Assembly (NCBI RefSeq): GCF_002874965.1 | Contig: NZ_CP025624.1 | Span: forward strand, 2,914,001 to 2,978,000 | Direction of reading: 5' to 3' | Origin: Pseudomonas sp. NC02 | GTDB lineage: Bacteria > Pseudomonadota > Gammaproteobacteria > Pseudomonadales > Pseudomonadaceae | Length of the DNA stretch: 64,000 nt | Shown here: positions 7,590-15,371 of the stretch, piece after piece | How the letters are laid out: each line of letters starts with the position of its first letter | Position numbering within the stretch: position 1 is the first letter of the stretch | Notes under the pieces: generated by a model | What the model saw: only the letters and a program-made list of their open reading frames with translations | Told to the model about the DNA's origin: nothing | Database searches by the model: none | Position numbers and translations under genes: made by a program

Positions 7590-8687
7590 TTACGAAAGGC
7601 TGGACAGGTAGTCGTCGTAACCAAATTCACGAACCACTTCGACTGTACCGTCGAGTTGTTTCACTACGATGGACGGCATTTTCAGGCCGTTGAACCAGTT
7701 TTTCTTGACCATGGTGTAGCCTGCCGTGTCGATGAACGACAGTCGATCGCCGATGGCCAGCGGCTGATCAAATTGGTACTCACCGAAGATGTCCCCGGCC
7801 AGGCACGACTTGCCGCACACCATGTAGGTGTGTTCGCCATTGCTTGGCGCCAGCTTGGCGTTGAGGCGATAGATCAGCAGGTCCAGCAGGTGGGCTTCGA
7901 TGGAGCTGTCTACCACGGCGAGGTTCTTGCCGTTGTAGAGGGTGTCGAGCACGGTCACTTCCAGGGAGGCGCTGTTGGTGATCGCCGCTTCGCCGGGTTC
8001 CAGGTACACCTGCACGTCGTACTTCTGCGAGAACGCCTTGAGGCGCTGGCAGAAGGCGTCGATGGCATAGCCTTCACCGGTGAAGTGGATGCCGCCGCCG
8101 AGGCTGACCCAGTTGACCTTGTGCAGCAGCGCGCCGAAGCGTTCTTCGATGGTGTTGAGCATCTGGTCGAACAGGTTGAAATCACCGTTCTCGCAGTTGT
8201 TGTGGAACATGAAGCCGGAGATTTGCTCGATCACACCTTCGATCTTCACCGGGTCCCACTCGCCCAGACGGCTGAACGGGCGCGCCGGGTCGGCCAGCAG
8301 GTAGTCGGAGCTGCTCACTTGCGGGTTGACGCGCAGGCCACGGGTCTTGCCTTCGCTGCGCTCGGCAAAGCGCTGCAGTTGGCTGATGGAGTTGAAGATG
8401 ATCTTGTCGCAGTTGTCGAGCATCTCTTCGATTTCATCGTCGGCCCAGGCCACGCTGTAGGCGTGGGCTTCACCTTCGAACTTCTGGCGACCCAGCTTGA
8501 GCTCGTACAGCGACGACGAGGTGGTGCCGTCCATGTATTCCTGCATCAGGTCGAACACAGACCAGGTGGCGAAGCATTTGAGGGCCAGAAGAGCCTTGGC
8601 GCCGGACTGTTCGCGCACGTAGGCGATCTTCTGCATGTTGACCAGAAGCTTCTGTTTGTCGATGAGGTAGTACGGCGTTTTGATCAT
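7590..8687 (-). CDS. nspC: Carboxynorspermidine decarboxylase
   Basis: 365 residues, PLP-dependent, alanine-racemase-fold decarboxylase of the NspC/CANSDC type. MIKTPYYLIDKQKLLVNMQK opens the barrel; the PLP lysine is Lys37 in ALLALKCFATWSVFDLM. The family motifs SSSLYELKLGRQKF, LRVNPQVS, VSLGGGIHFTGEGY (PLP phosphate loop) and VCGKSCLAGDIFGEY (catalytic Cys/Asp region) are all visible. It removes the carboxyl group from carboxy(nor)spermidine. The ATG at 8687 is preferred over an upstream in-frame ATG at 8729 because homologues start with IKTPYYL. First gene of a two-gene operon. Confidence 0.92.
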   Translation of the reverse strand: MIKTPYYLIDKQKLLVNMQKIAYVREQSGAKALLALKCFATWSVFDLMQEYMDGTTSSSLYELKLGRQKFEGEAHAYSVAWADDEIEEMLDNCDKIIFNSISQLQRFAERSEGKTRGLRVNPQVSSSDYLLADPARPFSRLGEWDPVKIEGVIEQISGFMFHNNCENGDFNLFDQMLNTIEERFGALLHKVNWVSLGGGIHFTGEGYAIDAFCQRLKAFSQKYDVQVYLEPGEAAITNSASLEVTVLDTLYNGKNLAVVDSSIEAHLLDLLIYRLNAKLAPSNGEHTYMVCGKSCLAGDIFGEYQFDQPLAIGDRLSFIDTAGYTMVKKNWFNGLKMPSIVVKQLDGTVEVVREFGYDDYLSSLS

Positions 8688-8871
8688 TTTCAGAGCCTGC
8701 GGCGGTGCCTGCCAAAAAAGGACACGCATTGTGCCCGCACTTGGGACAGATCGAAAGGTTAGTCAGCGGAATTTGCTGGCCCGGTTATAAGCTGGCCTGT
8801 GAATATGACAGCCCGTAGGTATGATGAGCCGCTTTGATAACGGACCACGGCTTGGGCGACGAGAGGTGAGA

Positions 8872-9534
8872 ATGGACGCATGGACGCTGCATTGGCTGGA
8901 AGCTTCGGGGAGCCTGGCGCAGTTTCGCCCGGAGTTGATCCGAGAGTTTGAGGTCGCCTACGAGGCAATCGCGCAACTGCTGCCGCCGCCGCGGCTGGAC
9001 ATCCTGATCCAGCGGTTGCCGGGGGAGACCCTTCCGGAACTCGGCCTGGTGGGCCGTGCTTATCGCAGCACGATGTTCAGCATGACCCTTGATCCCGATA
9101 ACCCGAATTTCCTCACCAGCCTGCGAAGCGGTGCATTGCGTCGACACGTGGTGCATGAGGTGCACCATTGCCTGCGCATGGCGGGCCCCGGTTATGGCTG
9201 GACGCTGGGGGAGGCGATGGTCAGTGAGGGCCTGGCCGGGCAGTTTGTGCGGCAGGTGCTGGGCAGTGAGCCGGAGTTGTGGGAGCGGGCGCTTGCCCCC
9301 CAGGAACTGCTGAGTGCCCCGGTAGACCGCCAGCTTCTAGACGCCACGTATTACGATCACAGTGAATGGTTCTTTGGTACCGGCGCGCGGCCAAGATGGC
9401 TGGGATACACGCTGGGCTACCAGATGGTGGAGGCCTGGCTGGCAAAACAGGGCGAGGTGGACGCCGCCACATGGGTCAATGTACCCGCCCAAGACATACT
9501 CGCCAATGCCGCCAAAGCGGGGTTGGTGGCCTGA
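8872..9534 (+). CDS. DUF2268-type putative Zn-dependent protease
   Basis: 220 residues. The zinc-binding HEVHH motif (VVHEVHHCLRM, near residue 97) and the following GWTLGEAMVSEGLAGQFV (third ligand Glu) match DUF2268 putative zinc proteases. The C-terminal GYTLGYQMVEAWLAKQG is a further family hallmark. No signal peptide, so probably cytosolic. The ATG at 8872 follows GAGAGGTGAGA; an upstream in-frame ATG at 8821 has no such site. No operon partner. Substrate unknown. Confidence 0.8.
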   Translation: MDAWTLHWLEASGSLAQFRPELIREFEVAYEAIAQLLPPPRLDILIQRLPGETLPELGLVGRAYRSTMFSMTLDPDNPNFLTSLRSGALRRHVVHEVHHCLRMAGPGYGWTLGEAMVSEGLAGQFVRQVLGSEPELWERALAPQELLSAPVDRQLLDATYYDHSEWFFGTGARPRWLGYTLGYQMVEAWLAKQGEVDAATWVNVPAQDILANAAKAGLVA

Positions 9535-9571
9535 CTTTGAAACACAAGCCCACCAAACAACCCCTATCCCC

Positions 9572-9683
9572 TGTGGGAGCTGTCGAGCCTCAGCGAGGCT
9601 GCGAAGGCGGCGGCACAGCCGATAAAATAAGCTGCCTGACACACCGCTATCGCAGCCTCGCTAAAGCTCGACAGCTCCCACAT
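9572..9683. repeat. REPIN of the GTGGGAGCTGTCGAGC type
   Basis: TGTGGGAGCTGTCGAGCCTC and an inverted partner ending GCTCGACAGCTCCCACA flank about 60 bases. This is a second REP family, also at 28.2, 40.5 (half) and 63.3 kb. The gap 9535-9754 holds nothing else. Confidence 0.88.
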
Positions 9684-9754
9684 GACAAAAACGCACCCAC
9701 ACTGACATCAAACCGTCATCTCCCCCCGAACGTATTCAGGCCGGTTGTCGTTGA

Positions 9755-10228
9755 TCACCTGCATGAAGCCTCCTGATCAATTAATGATTTAGCGTGAGTT
9801 GCATGTTCGTCCTGTACCGGCTCAAACCCGCAGCGCAGATAAAAGCTTGCGCCCTCGTGGGTGTCGGTAGACAGGCGCACGACATGGAAGGATTGCGCAG
9901 CGCGTGCCAAAAGCTGGCCTACCAACGCTTTGCCCACCTGGCGTCCCCTTGATGCCTGTGCGACGTACACCCGGCGCAGCCTGCCAACCTCCGGACCGGC
10001 GTAAGGGTCATGGGACAAACCGCCAACGGCGATCAACTGCCCGTTGCTGAATACACCCAAAAGACATTCGCCTGGCTGGTCAAAACGGTTGGCGCCGCTG
10101 GACCACTCTGCAACGAGTCGCGTGAGAAACCTGAATCCTTCGGCGACGGCTTCTGCTTCCAATACCAGGATCTCTTCGGGCAACGCCGAGAGGGTGCGTA
10201 TCGACAAACCGTCCTCTGATTCAGCCAC
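9755..10228 (-). CDS. GNAT family N-acetyltransferase
   Basis: 157 residues if started at the GTG at 10228, which has GGAG 7 bases upstream and overlaps the stop of the GFA gene by 8 bases; no ATG fits as well. The acetyl-CoA loop is seen in LRRVYVAQASRGRQVGKALVGQLL (R/Q-x-x-G-x-G/A type) and the C-terminal FYLRCGFEPV is typical of GNAT enzymes. Substrate unknown. Translationally coupled to the gene upstream. Confidence 0.85.
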   Translation of the reverse strand: MAESEDGLSIRTLSALPEEILVLEAEAVAEGFRFLTRLVAEWSSGANRFDQPGECLLGVFSNGQLIAVGGLSHDPYAGPEVGRLRRVYVAQASRGRQVGKALVGQLLARAAQSFHVVRLSTDTHEGASFYLRCGFEPVQDEHATHAKSLIDQEASCR

Positions 10229-10613
10229 TGCGATTCTCCAGATCCAGCCAAGCGGCCTTGGAGTCAACGCAGGAGTGCTCCTGCTTGCCAGGCAAGAGCG
10301 GCGTATCGAGTGTAGCGATTGCTATCGAGACCCAGTCTGGGTAAACACCATTGATATCGGACCAGAACATCGACGAGCCGCAGCGTGAGCAAAACTCACG
10401 AAACACACCCTCGGAAGATTCATAAGCCTTGAGCGTTTGCAGCGAAGACTCGATGTGCACCGACGATTTCGGAGCACTCGCGTAGGTCGCGAAGGCGGAG
10501 CCATGACTCTTTTGGCATTTTTTGCAGTGGCAATGCGTCACAGCTTTCAGCGGTGTCGATACTCGGTAGCTGACCGCGCCGCACAGGCAGCTACCCTGGT
10601 GAAGTCCTTCCAT
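10221..10613 (-). CDS. GFA family (glutathione-dependent formaldehyde-activating-like) protein
   Basis: 130 residues with the zinc cysteines of the family: GSCLCGAVSY (near residue 9), HCHCKKCQKSHGSAF (near residue 28) and FCSRCGSSMFW (near residue 75). These proteins bind zinc; the name comes from Gfa, which was proposed to join glutathione and formaldehyde, but most members have no proven reaction. Cytosolic. First gene of a two-gene unit with the acetyltransferase. Confidence 0.88.
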   Translation of the reverse strand: MEGLHQGSCLCGAVSYRVSTPLKAVTHCHCKKCQKSHGSAFATYASAPKSSVHIESSLQTLKAYESSEGVFREFCSRCGSSMFWSDINGVYPDWVSIAIATLDTPLLPGKQEHSCVDSKAAWLDLENRSG

Positions 10614-10688
10614 GTTGATTCAATCCCAAGCTCAATGGAGTGACTATACCGCTCTCCCATGAGCCTTGAGCAAGTCCGGTTTTCGATA

Positions 10689-11777
10689 TCACGTATTGGT
10701 CTTCAACTTGGTCCACAACCGAGTGGCCAGCCGCGCAATCGCTGGCGGCAGGTCCTCCACGATAAACAGCTTGTCCATCACGCTTTTCGGCGGGTAGATC
10801 GCCAGGTCTTGCTTCACCTCAGGGGTCACCAACTCATCCGCCGCGCTGTTGGGGTTGGCGTAGTGGATGCTGTTGCTAATGTTGGCAATCACCTTGGGCT
10901 CCAGCAGGTAATTCATATAGGCATAGCCGTTTTTCTCGTGCGGTGCACCCTTGGGCATCACCACCATGTCCAGCCACAATGTCGAGCCTTCGTCCGGGAT
11001 CGAGTAGGCGATGCTGATACCGTTTTTCGCTTCCCTGGCGCTGGCGGCAGCCTGTACCACGTCGCCGTTAAAGCCGATCACTGCGCAGATATTGCCGTTC
11101 GCCAGGTCGCTGATGTACTTGGAGGCATGGAAGTACTGGATGTAGGGGCGGATTTTCAACAGCGCCTGCTCGGCCTTTTTGTAGTCGGCCGGTTCGTGGC
11201 TGTGGTGCGGCAGGCCCAGGTAGTTGAGGGTGATCGGCAGGATCTGCGTGGGGTTGTCGATAATCGCCACGCCGCAGGCGCTGAGTTTCTTGATGTTGTT
11301 TTCATCAAAGAACAGGCTCCAGGAATGGGTGACGTCGGTGGTGCCGAAGATCGCCTTGATCTTCTCGACGTTGTAGCCAATCCCCGCCGTGCCCCACATA
11401 TACGGGAAGCCGTACTGGTTGCCCGGGTCGTTGGTCTCCAGCTTTTTCATCAGCAACGGGTCGAGGTTTTTCCAGTTGGGCAGTTGGCTTCGGTCGAGCT
11501 TCTGGATCGCCCCGGCCTTGATCAGCCGCGAGAGGAAGTGGTTGGACGGGCTCACCACGTCATAACCGGTATTGCCGGTCATCAGCTTGGATTCCAGCAC
11601 TTCATTGCTGTCGTGAATGTCGTAGGTCGCGTTGATCCCGGTCGCTTTGGTAAAACTGGTCAAGGTGTCATCGGCGATGTAGCCGTTCCAGTTGGAAATG
11701 TTCACTTCTTCGGCGGCGTACACAGCCGCCGGGAGCGCGCTGAGGATGACCGCCAGGGACAGACTGTTGATGTGCAT
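10689..11777 (-). CDS. Spermidine/putrescine-type periplasmic binding protein (PotF-like)
   Basis: 362 residues. Signal peptide MHINSLSLAVILSALPAAVYA, cleaved before AEEVNISNWNGYIADDTL, the canonical start of mature polyamine-binding proteins. Further motifs are YDVVSPSNHFLSRLIKAG, YGFPYMWGTAGIGYN and YMNYLLEPKVIANISN. It sits 29 bases downstream of an FAD oxidoreductase and has no permease or ATPase genes of its own, so it may feed an importer encoded elsewhere or act as a sensor ligand binder. AAAGGTG gives a good ribosome binding site 6 bases before the ATG. Confidence 0.92.
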   Translation of the reverse strand: MHINSLSLAVILSALPAAVYAAEEVNISNWNGYIADDTLTSFTKATGINATYDIHDSNEVLESKLMTGNTGYDVVSPSNHFLSRLIKAGAIQKLDRSQLPNWKNLDPLLMKKLETNDPGNQYGFPYMWGTAGIGYNVEKIKAIFGTTDVTHSWSLFFDENNIKKLSACGVAIIDNPTQILPITLNYLGLPHHSHEPADYKKAEQALLKIRPYIQYFHASKYISDLANGNICAVIGFNGDVVQAAASAREAKNGISIAYSIPDEGSTLWLDMVVMPKGAPHEKNGYAYMNYLLEPKVIANISNSIHYANPNSAADELVTPEVKQDLAIYPPKSVMDKLFIVEDLPPAIARLATRLWTKLKTNT

Positions 11778-11806
11778 GTGAATCACCTTTATCGAGGTTT
11801 CTTGTT

Positions 11807-13108
11807 CTAGATTTCTGTCCGTGCTCGAACCGTTTCCACGCCCATACGCAGCATGGCACCGATGTCGAACAACGGCCGGGGTGGCAGCCAGCCGGGCTGT
11901 GCCCTGTGCATCACAGAGTGCAGGAGCGAGGAAGTCTGGCCCGACGCCCACTCGGCCAGCAGTCGACCCCACAGCGTGCCGCGGGCCACGCCTGAACCGT
12001 TGCAGCCCGCGACGGCATACAGGTTGCTTTCGACCCGCGCGAAATACGGTTGACCGCTGCGGGAGGCGCTCAAGTGGCCGGTCCAGGTGTAGTGGATGTC
12101 TTGTTCGGTCAGCCACGGGAAGCGTCGCTGCATGCCCTTTACATGGTGTTGGCGCCGGTGCAACAGGTCGCCGTTGGACAAGTCCCGGGTGCGGTACTCC
12201 GCTGTGTTGCGGATCATCACCCGATGGTCCGGTGTCAGGCGCACCGTGGCACCCAGTGGCCGCGTGGACAGCACGCCCCACGGTTCCACTGCGCCGATCC
12301 GGCGGTATTCCTCATCGCTGAGAGGGCGGGTGAGGCTGGCGCTGAGTTCCATCGGGAACGTCGCACTGGCCTCAAGGCCCACCCGTGGAATAAAGGCGTT
12401 GAGGCACACCAGCACCTGGCCGGCTTCAATGCAGGCGTCCAGGCCGTTGGCGCGAATGCCGCCATTGGCCATGCGCTCAAGGCCGGTGATGTCGGTGTTC
12501 TCATAAAGCGTCACGTTGTCCGGCAGCGCTTCGAGCAAACCCTTCACATACTTCGCCGGTTGCAGCAAGGCGTTGCCGTGGCCGCACCAGATGGCGGCCT
12601 GGTAATGCTCGGTGCCGAGTGTCTGCGCGAGTGCGGCACCTTGCAGGAACTGCGCTGAAGCACCCGCGGCACGCAAGGTCGCCAACTTGGCATCCACATG
12701 CGCAAGCTTGTCGCGATCGTGCACGGCGAAGTAGTAGCCGCTGTCCCGAAAGTCGCAGTCGATGGCATGGCGGGCGATGCGCTCGCGCACTTCATCGCTG
12801 GCTGCGCGGGAGATCGCGGTGTCCACCTCAAAGTCAGCGAAGCCTGCGTTGCCCATCAGTTCACTTGCAGCGGGATGCTCATGGGCCACCACAAAACCGG
12901 AATTACGCGCTGAGGCACCTTGGGCGGCGCGCTGGCGGTCGACGATCACGATGCGCGCCTCGGGGTGCATCTCGGCCAGGTTGTGCGCCGCACACAAACC
13001 GGTGATGCCGGCGCCGATCACCAGCCAGTCGGCTTTTTGTAGGCCGGTGAGTCGGTCCCGGGCGGGGAGGCTTTCAGTCTGGGCAATCCAGCCACATGTG
13101 TTTTCCAT
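11807..13108 (-). CDS. FAD-dependent amine oxidoreductase (PuuB-like)
   Basis: 433 residues. FAD motif DWLVIGAGITGLCAAHNLAE (near residue 27), then AAQGASARNSGFVVAHEH like the xGASGRNGG motif of glutamylputrescine oxidase, and YAVAGCNGSGVARGTLWG near the C-terminus. Likely oxidises an amine, with the PotF-like protein encoded next supplying or sensing the substrate. It is divergent from a LysR regulator (13226), which is the obvious candidate for its control. Related to, but clearly distinct from, the oxidoreductase at 1649-2914. Confidence 0.87.
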   Translation of the reverse strand: MENTCGWIAQTESLPARDRLTGLQKADWLVIGAGITGLCAAHNLAEMHPEARIVIVDRQRAAQGASARNSGFVVAHEHPAASELMGNAGFADFEVDTAISRAASDEVRERIARHAIDCDFRDSGYYFAVHDRDKLAHVDAKLATLRAAGASAQFLQGAALAQTLGTEHYQAAIWCGHGNALLQPAKYVKGLLEALPDNVTLYENTDITGLERMANGGIRANGLDACIEAGQVLVCLNAFIPRVGLEASATFPMELSASLTRPLSDEEYRRIGAVEPWGVLSTRPLGATVRLTPDHRVMIRNTAEYRTRDLSNGDLLHRRQHHVKGMQRRFPWLTEQDIHYTWTGHLSASRSGQPYFARVESNLYAVAGCNGSGVARGTLWGRLLAEWASGQTSSLLHSVMHRAQPGWLPPRPLFDIGAMLRMGVETVRARTEI

Positions 13109-13225
13109 GAAGATCCTCGGCTGTATGCGTTGCTGGCATAAATAAGTTCGGGCTGCAGCTGGAATCTATAGGGCCTGCGGTGATACAACCAACGTTATAA
13201 AATCATCCAGCCATTCGGAAAACGC

Positions 13226-14116
13226 ATGGATAACATCCGTCACGTGCCTTCGCTGCAGGGCCTTCAGGCGTTGGTTGAAGTCAGCGACTGCGCGAGCTTC
13301 ACCGTGGCTGCGCAGAAGCTGTGCCTGACCCAAAGCGCGGTGAGCCGCAAAATCCAGCAACTGGAAAGCCATTTCGGCGTGCCGATGTTCACCCGGACCA
13401 GCCGCAGCCTGCGCCTGACCTCCGAAGGTGAGCAGGTGCTGGCCAGTGCCCGGAGCATCCTGGCGCAACTGAAGGGGCTGGAGGATCGGCTCTCGCCTCG
13501 TAAACGTCCGTTTCGCATCCGCCTGCATGTGTCGCTGGCGGTGCGCTGGCTGCTGCCCAAGCTCAGCGATTTCTATCGCAACCATCCCGATATTTCCCTG
13601 GCAATCGAGACCGTCGCCACCGAGGTGGTCGAGCCGGCGAGTGACAGCGATGCCTACATCCTTTACCTGCCCAAGCCCGACAACGATCCTGCGCGGCTGA
13701 CCTTGTTCCACGAATCATTGGTGCCGGTCTGCGCGCCGGGTTTGGGGCCACTGGCTTCCGTGGAACAGCTCGAACACTTTGCGCTGCTGCATCGTTCAGC
13801 CGACAAGCAGGACTGGATGACCTGGCTGGCGGCCAATGGCGCGCGGTCGCTGGACGACTACCGGCATATCCCGTTCAACCTTGACGAATTGGCGCTGGAT
13901 GCCGCCGCGCGCGGGCTTGGGGTGGCGATGACGGATCTGACGCTGGCGGCCGAGTCGATCGAACGGGGTGTGTTGGTGGTGCCGTTTGGTCAGCCGCTGG
14001 TGACCGGCGGGGTGTATGCATTGTGCTTGCAGTCATCGGCGGCGTCACACCCAGGCTGCGTGCTCATCATGCAGTGGTTTGGTCAGCAGGCGCGGCATGC
14101 TAACGTCACGTCTTGA
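13226..14116 (+). CDS. LysR family regulator
   Basis: 296 residues. The N-terminal helix-turn-helix (about residues 8-65) reads LQGLQALVEVSDCASFTVAA then KLCLTQSAVSRKIQQLESHF. The GcvA-like effector domain follows (RPFRIRLHVSLAVRWLLPKL). Divergent from the FAD oxidase and polyamine-binding protein genes, so probably their regulator. The intergenic 13109-13225 has no operator I can name. Confidence 0.92.
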   Translation: MDNIRHVPSLQGLQALVEVSDCASFTVAAQKLCLTQSAVSRKIQQLESHFGVPMFTRTSRSLRLTSEGEQVLASARSILAQLKGLEDRLSPRKRPFRIRLHVSLAVRWLLPKLSDFYRNHPDISLAIETVATEVVEPASDSDAYILYLPKPDNDPARLTLFHESLVPVCAPGLGPLASVEQLEHFALLHRSADKQDWMTWLAANGARSLDDYRHIPFNLDELALDAAARGLGVAMTDLTLAAESIERGVLVVPFGQPLVTGGVYALCLQSSAASHPGCVLIMQWFGQQARHANVTS

Positions 14117-14137
14117 CTCTCTATCGCCAGCCCATCC

Positions 14138-14983
14138 ATGAAAATGCCCGATATCGACGCCATCCAGGCGTTCGTCCTGGTCGCCGAACTCAAGAGCTTT
14201 ACCCGCGCTGCCGATGCCATCGGCGGCACCCAGGCGGCTATCAGCCTGAAGATAAAACGCCTCGAAGAAAGCCTTGGCCGCAAGCTGCTGGAGCGCACGC
14301 CGCGACGGGTCACGCTGTCGGCCCATGGCCAGATGTTTTTGGCCAGCGCCCGCCGCTTGCTGGACAACTACCAGGATGCGATGAATTGTTTTGGCCCGCA
14401 GAAACGCACGTTGCGCGTGGGCGTCAGCCACCACATTGTCGGCGCCGATCTCAGCCTGTGGCTGCGACGTTTGGCGACCACCGACCCGGACGTGATCGTG
14501 GCGTTCAGCCTCGGCACCTCGCGGGATATGTTGATGAACTACGAGCAGGGCAAGCTGGATGTGGCGATGATCCTGCGGCACGACAACCGTCGCCAGGACG
14601 GCGAAGTGGTGGGCATCGAACGCTTTGGCTGGATGGCTTCCCACGACTTCGAATTGCGCCAGGGCGGGGCGTTGCCCCTGGCGATCCAGCCGGAACCCTG
14701 CGGCATGCGCAGCATGGTGATGGCGGCGCTGGCCGAGCAGAACCGTGCCTGGGAAGAGGCGTTCGTGGGCAGCGGGATCCTGGCGATCGGCGCTGCAGTG
14801 GTGGCGGGAATTGGCATCGGTGCGATGGTGGGGCGAATGGCGCCCAGTGGCTGCGTCGACGTGGAGCAGCGTTTCGACCTGCCGCCGCTGCCCAGTCGTG
14901 AAGTGGTGCTGTATACGGCGCAGCGGGACTCTCAGGCGCAAGCGTTGATCCGCACGTTGAGCGCCGATATTCCCGCCGATTGA
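14138..14983 (+). CDS. LysR family regulator
   Basis: 281 residues with helix-turn-helix DIDAIQAFVLVAELKSFTRA then GGTQAAISLKIKRLEESLGR (about residues 4-60), followed by a periplasmic-binding-like effector domain. It lies 21 bases after another LysR gene in the same direction, so they may be co-transcribed. No adjacent structural gene identifies its target. It does not look like MetR, although metE is 389 bases downstream. Confidence 0.9.
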   Translation: MKMPDIDAIQAFVLVAELKSFTRAADAIGGTQAAISLKIKRLEESLGRKLLERTPRRVTLSAHGQMFLASARRLLDNYQDAMNCFGPQKRTLRVGVSHHIVGADLSLWLRRLATTDPDVIVAFSLGTSRDMLMNYEQGKLDVAMILRHDNRRQDGEVVGIERFGWMASHDFELRQGGALPLAIQPEPCGMRSMVMAALAEQNRAWEEAFVGSGILAIGAAVVAGIGIGAMVGRMAPSGCVDVEQRFDLPPLPSREVVLYTAQRDSQAQALIRTLSADIPAD

Positions 14984-14984
14984 A

Positions 14985-15104
14985 CTAGAAAATCAGACGC
15001 CCGGCCCAAGCCATCAGCAGCGCCAGGCTGCCGATGCCGAGGAGTGTGAGCCCAAGGGCTACGAAGTGAACGAGGAGGGTGGTCAGTGGCGGCTGCTGTT
15101 CCAT
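14985..15104 (-). CDS. Small predicted membrane protein (39 residues)
   Basis: MEQQPPLTTLLVHFVALGLT opens a single hydrophobic segment (about residues 9-34) ending in AWAGRLIF. AAGGAAG lies 8 bases upstream of the ATG at 15104. The gene ends one base from the LysR stop on the opposite strand. An upstream in-frame ATG (15293) would add a low-quality extension. Function unknown; it resembles the many one-span peptides annotated as hypothetical in Pseudomonas. Confidence 0.5.
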   Translation of the reverse strand: MEQQPPLTTLLVHFVALGLTLLGIGSLALLMAWAGRLIF

Positions 15105-15371
15105 GTGGGGGCTTCCTTGGGGCTTGGGAAGCAAAAGTATGCTGAGCGGCCGGGCACCGAAACAGACGCCGCCAGCTATTTCAGTGATAAGCAAAACGAA
15201 GGCCCACCCACTCCCGTGCGCATGGAGCGTGAGCGCCGCGCGATCACTTAAGCCTGGGCGGTGCATTTCATCATGAGTGGAACTTGTGATCATCTAAAAT
15301 AAAATGAGTTTGTCTCACTATCACTCGATCCCGACAATGGCTCCCATACAAACACATTGGAGCTTTACGTC

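Noticed and set aside
13226..14983. MetR identity for one of the LysR genes upstream of metE
   Set aside because: Neither has the MetR-like N-terminus, and metE is separated from them by a small gene on the opposite strand.
15105..15371. Cobalamin or SAM riboswitch before metE
   Set aside because: No recognisable B12-box or SAM-box sequence; only a weak TCATCATGA palindrome.
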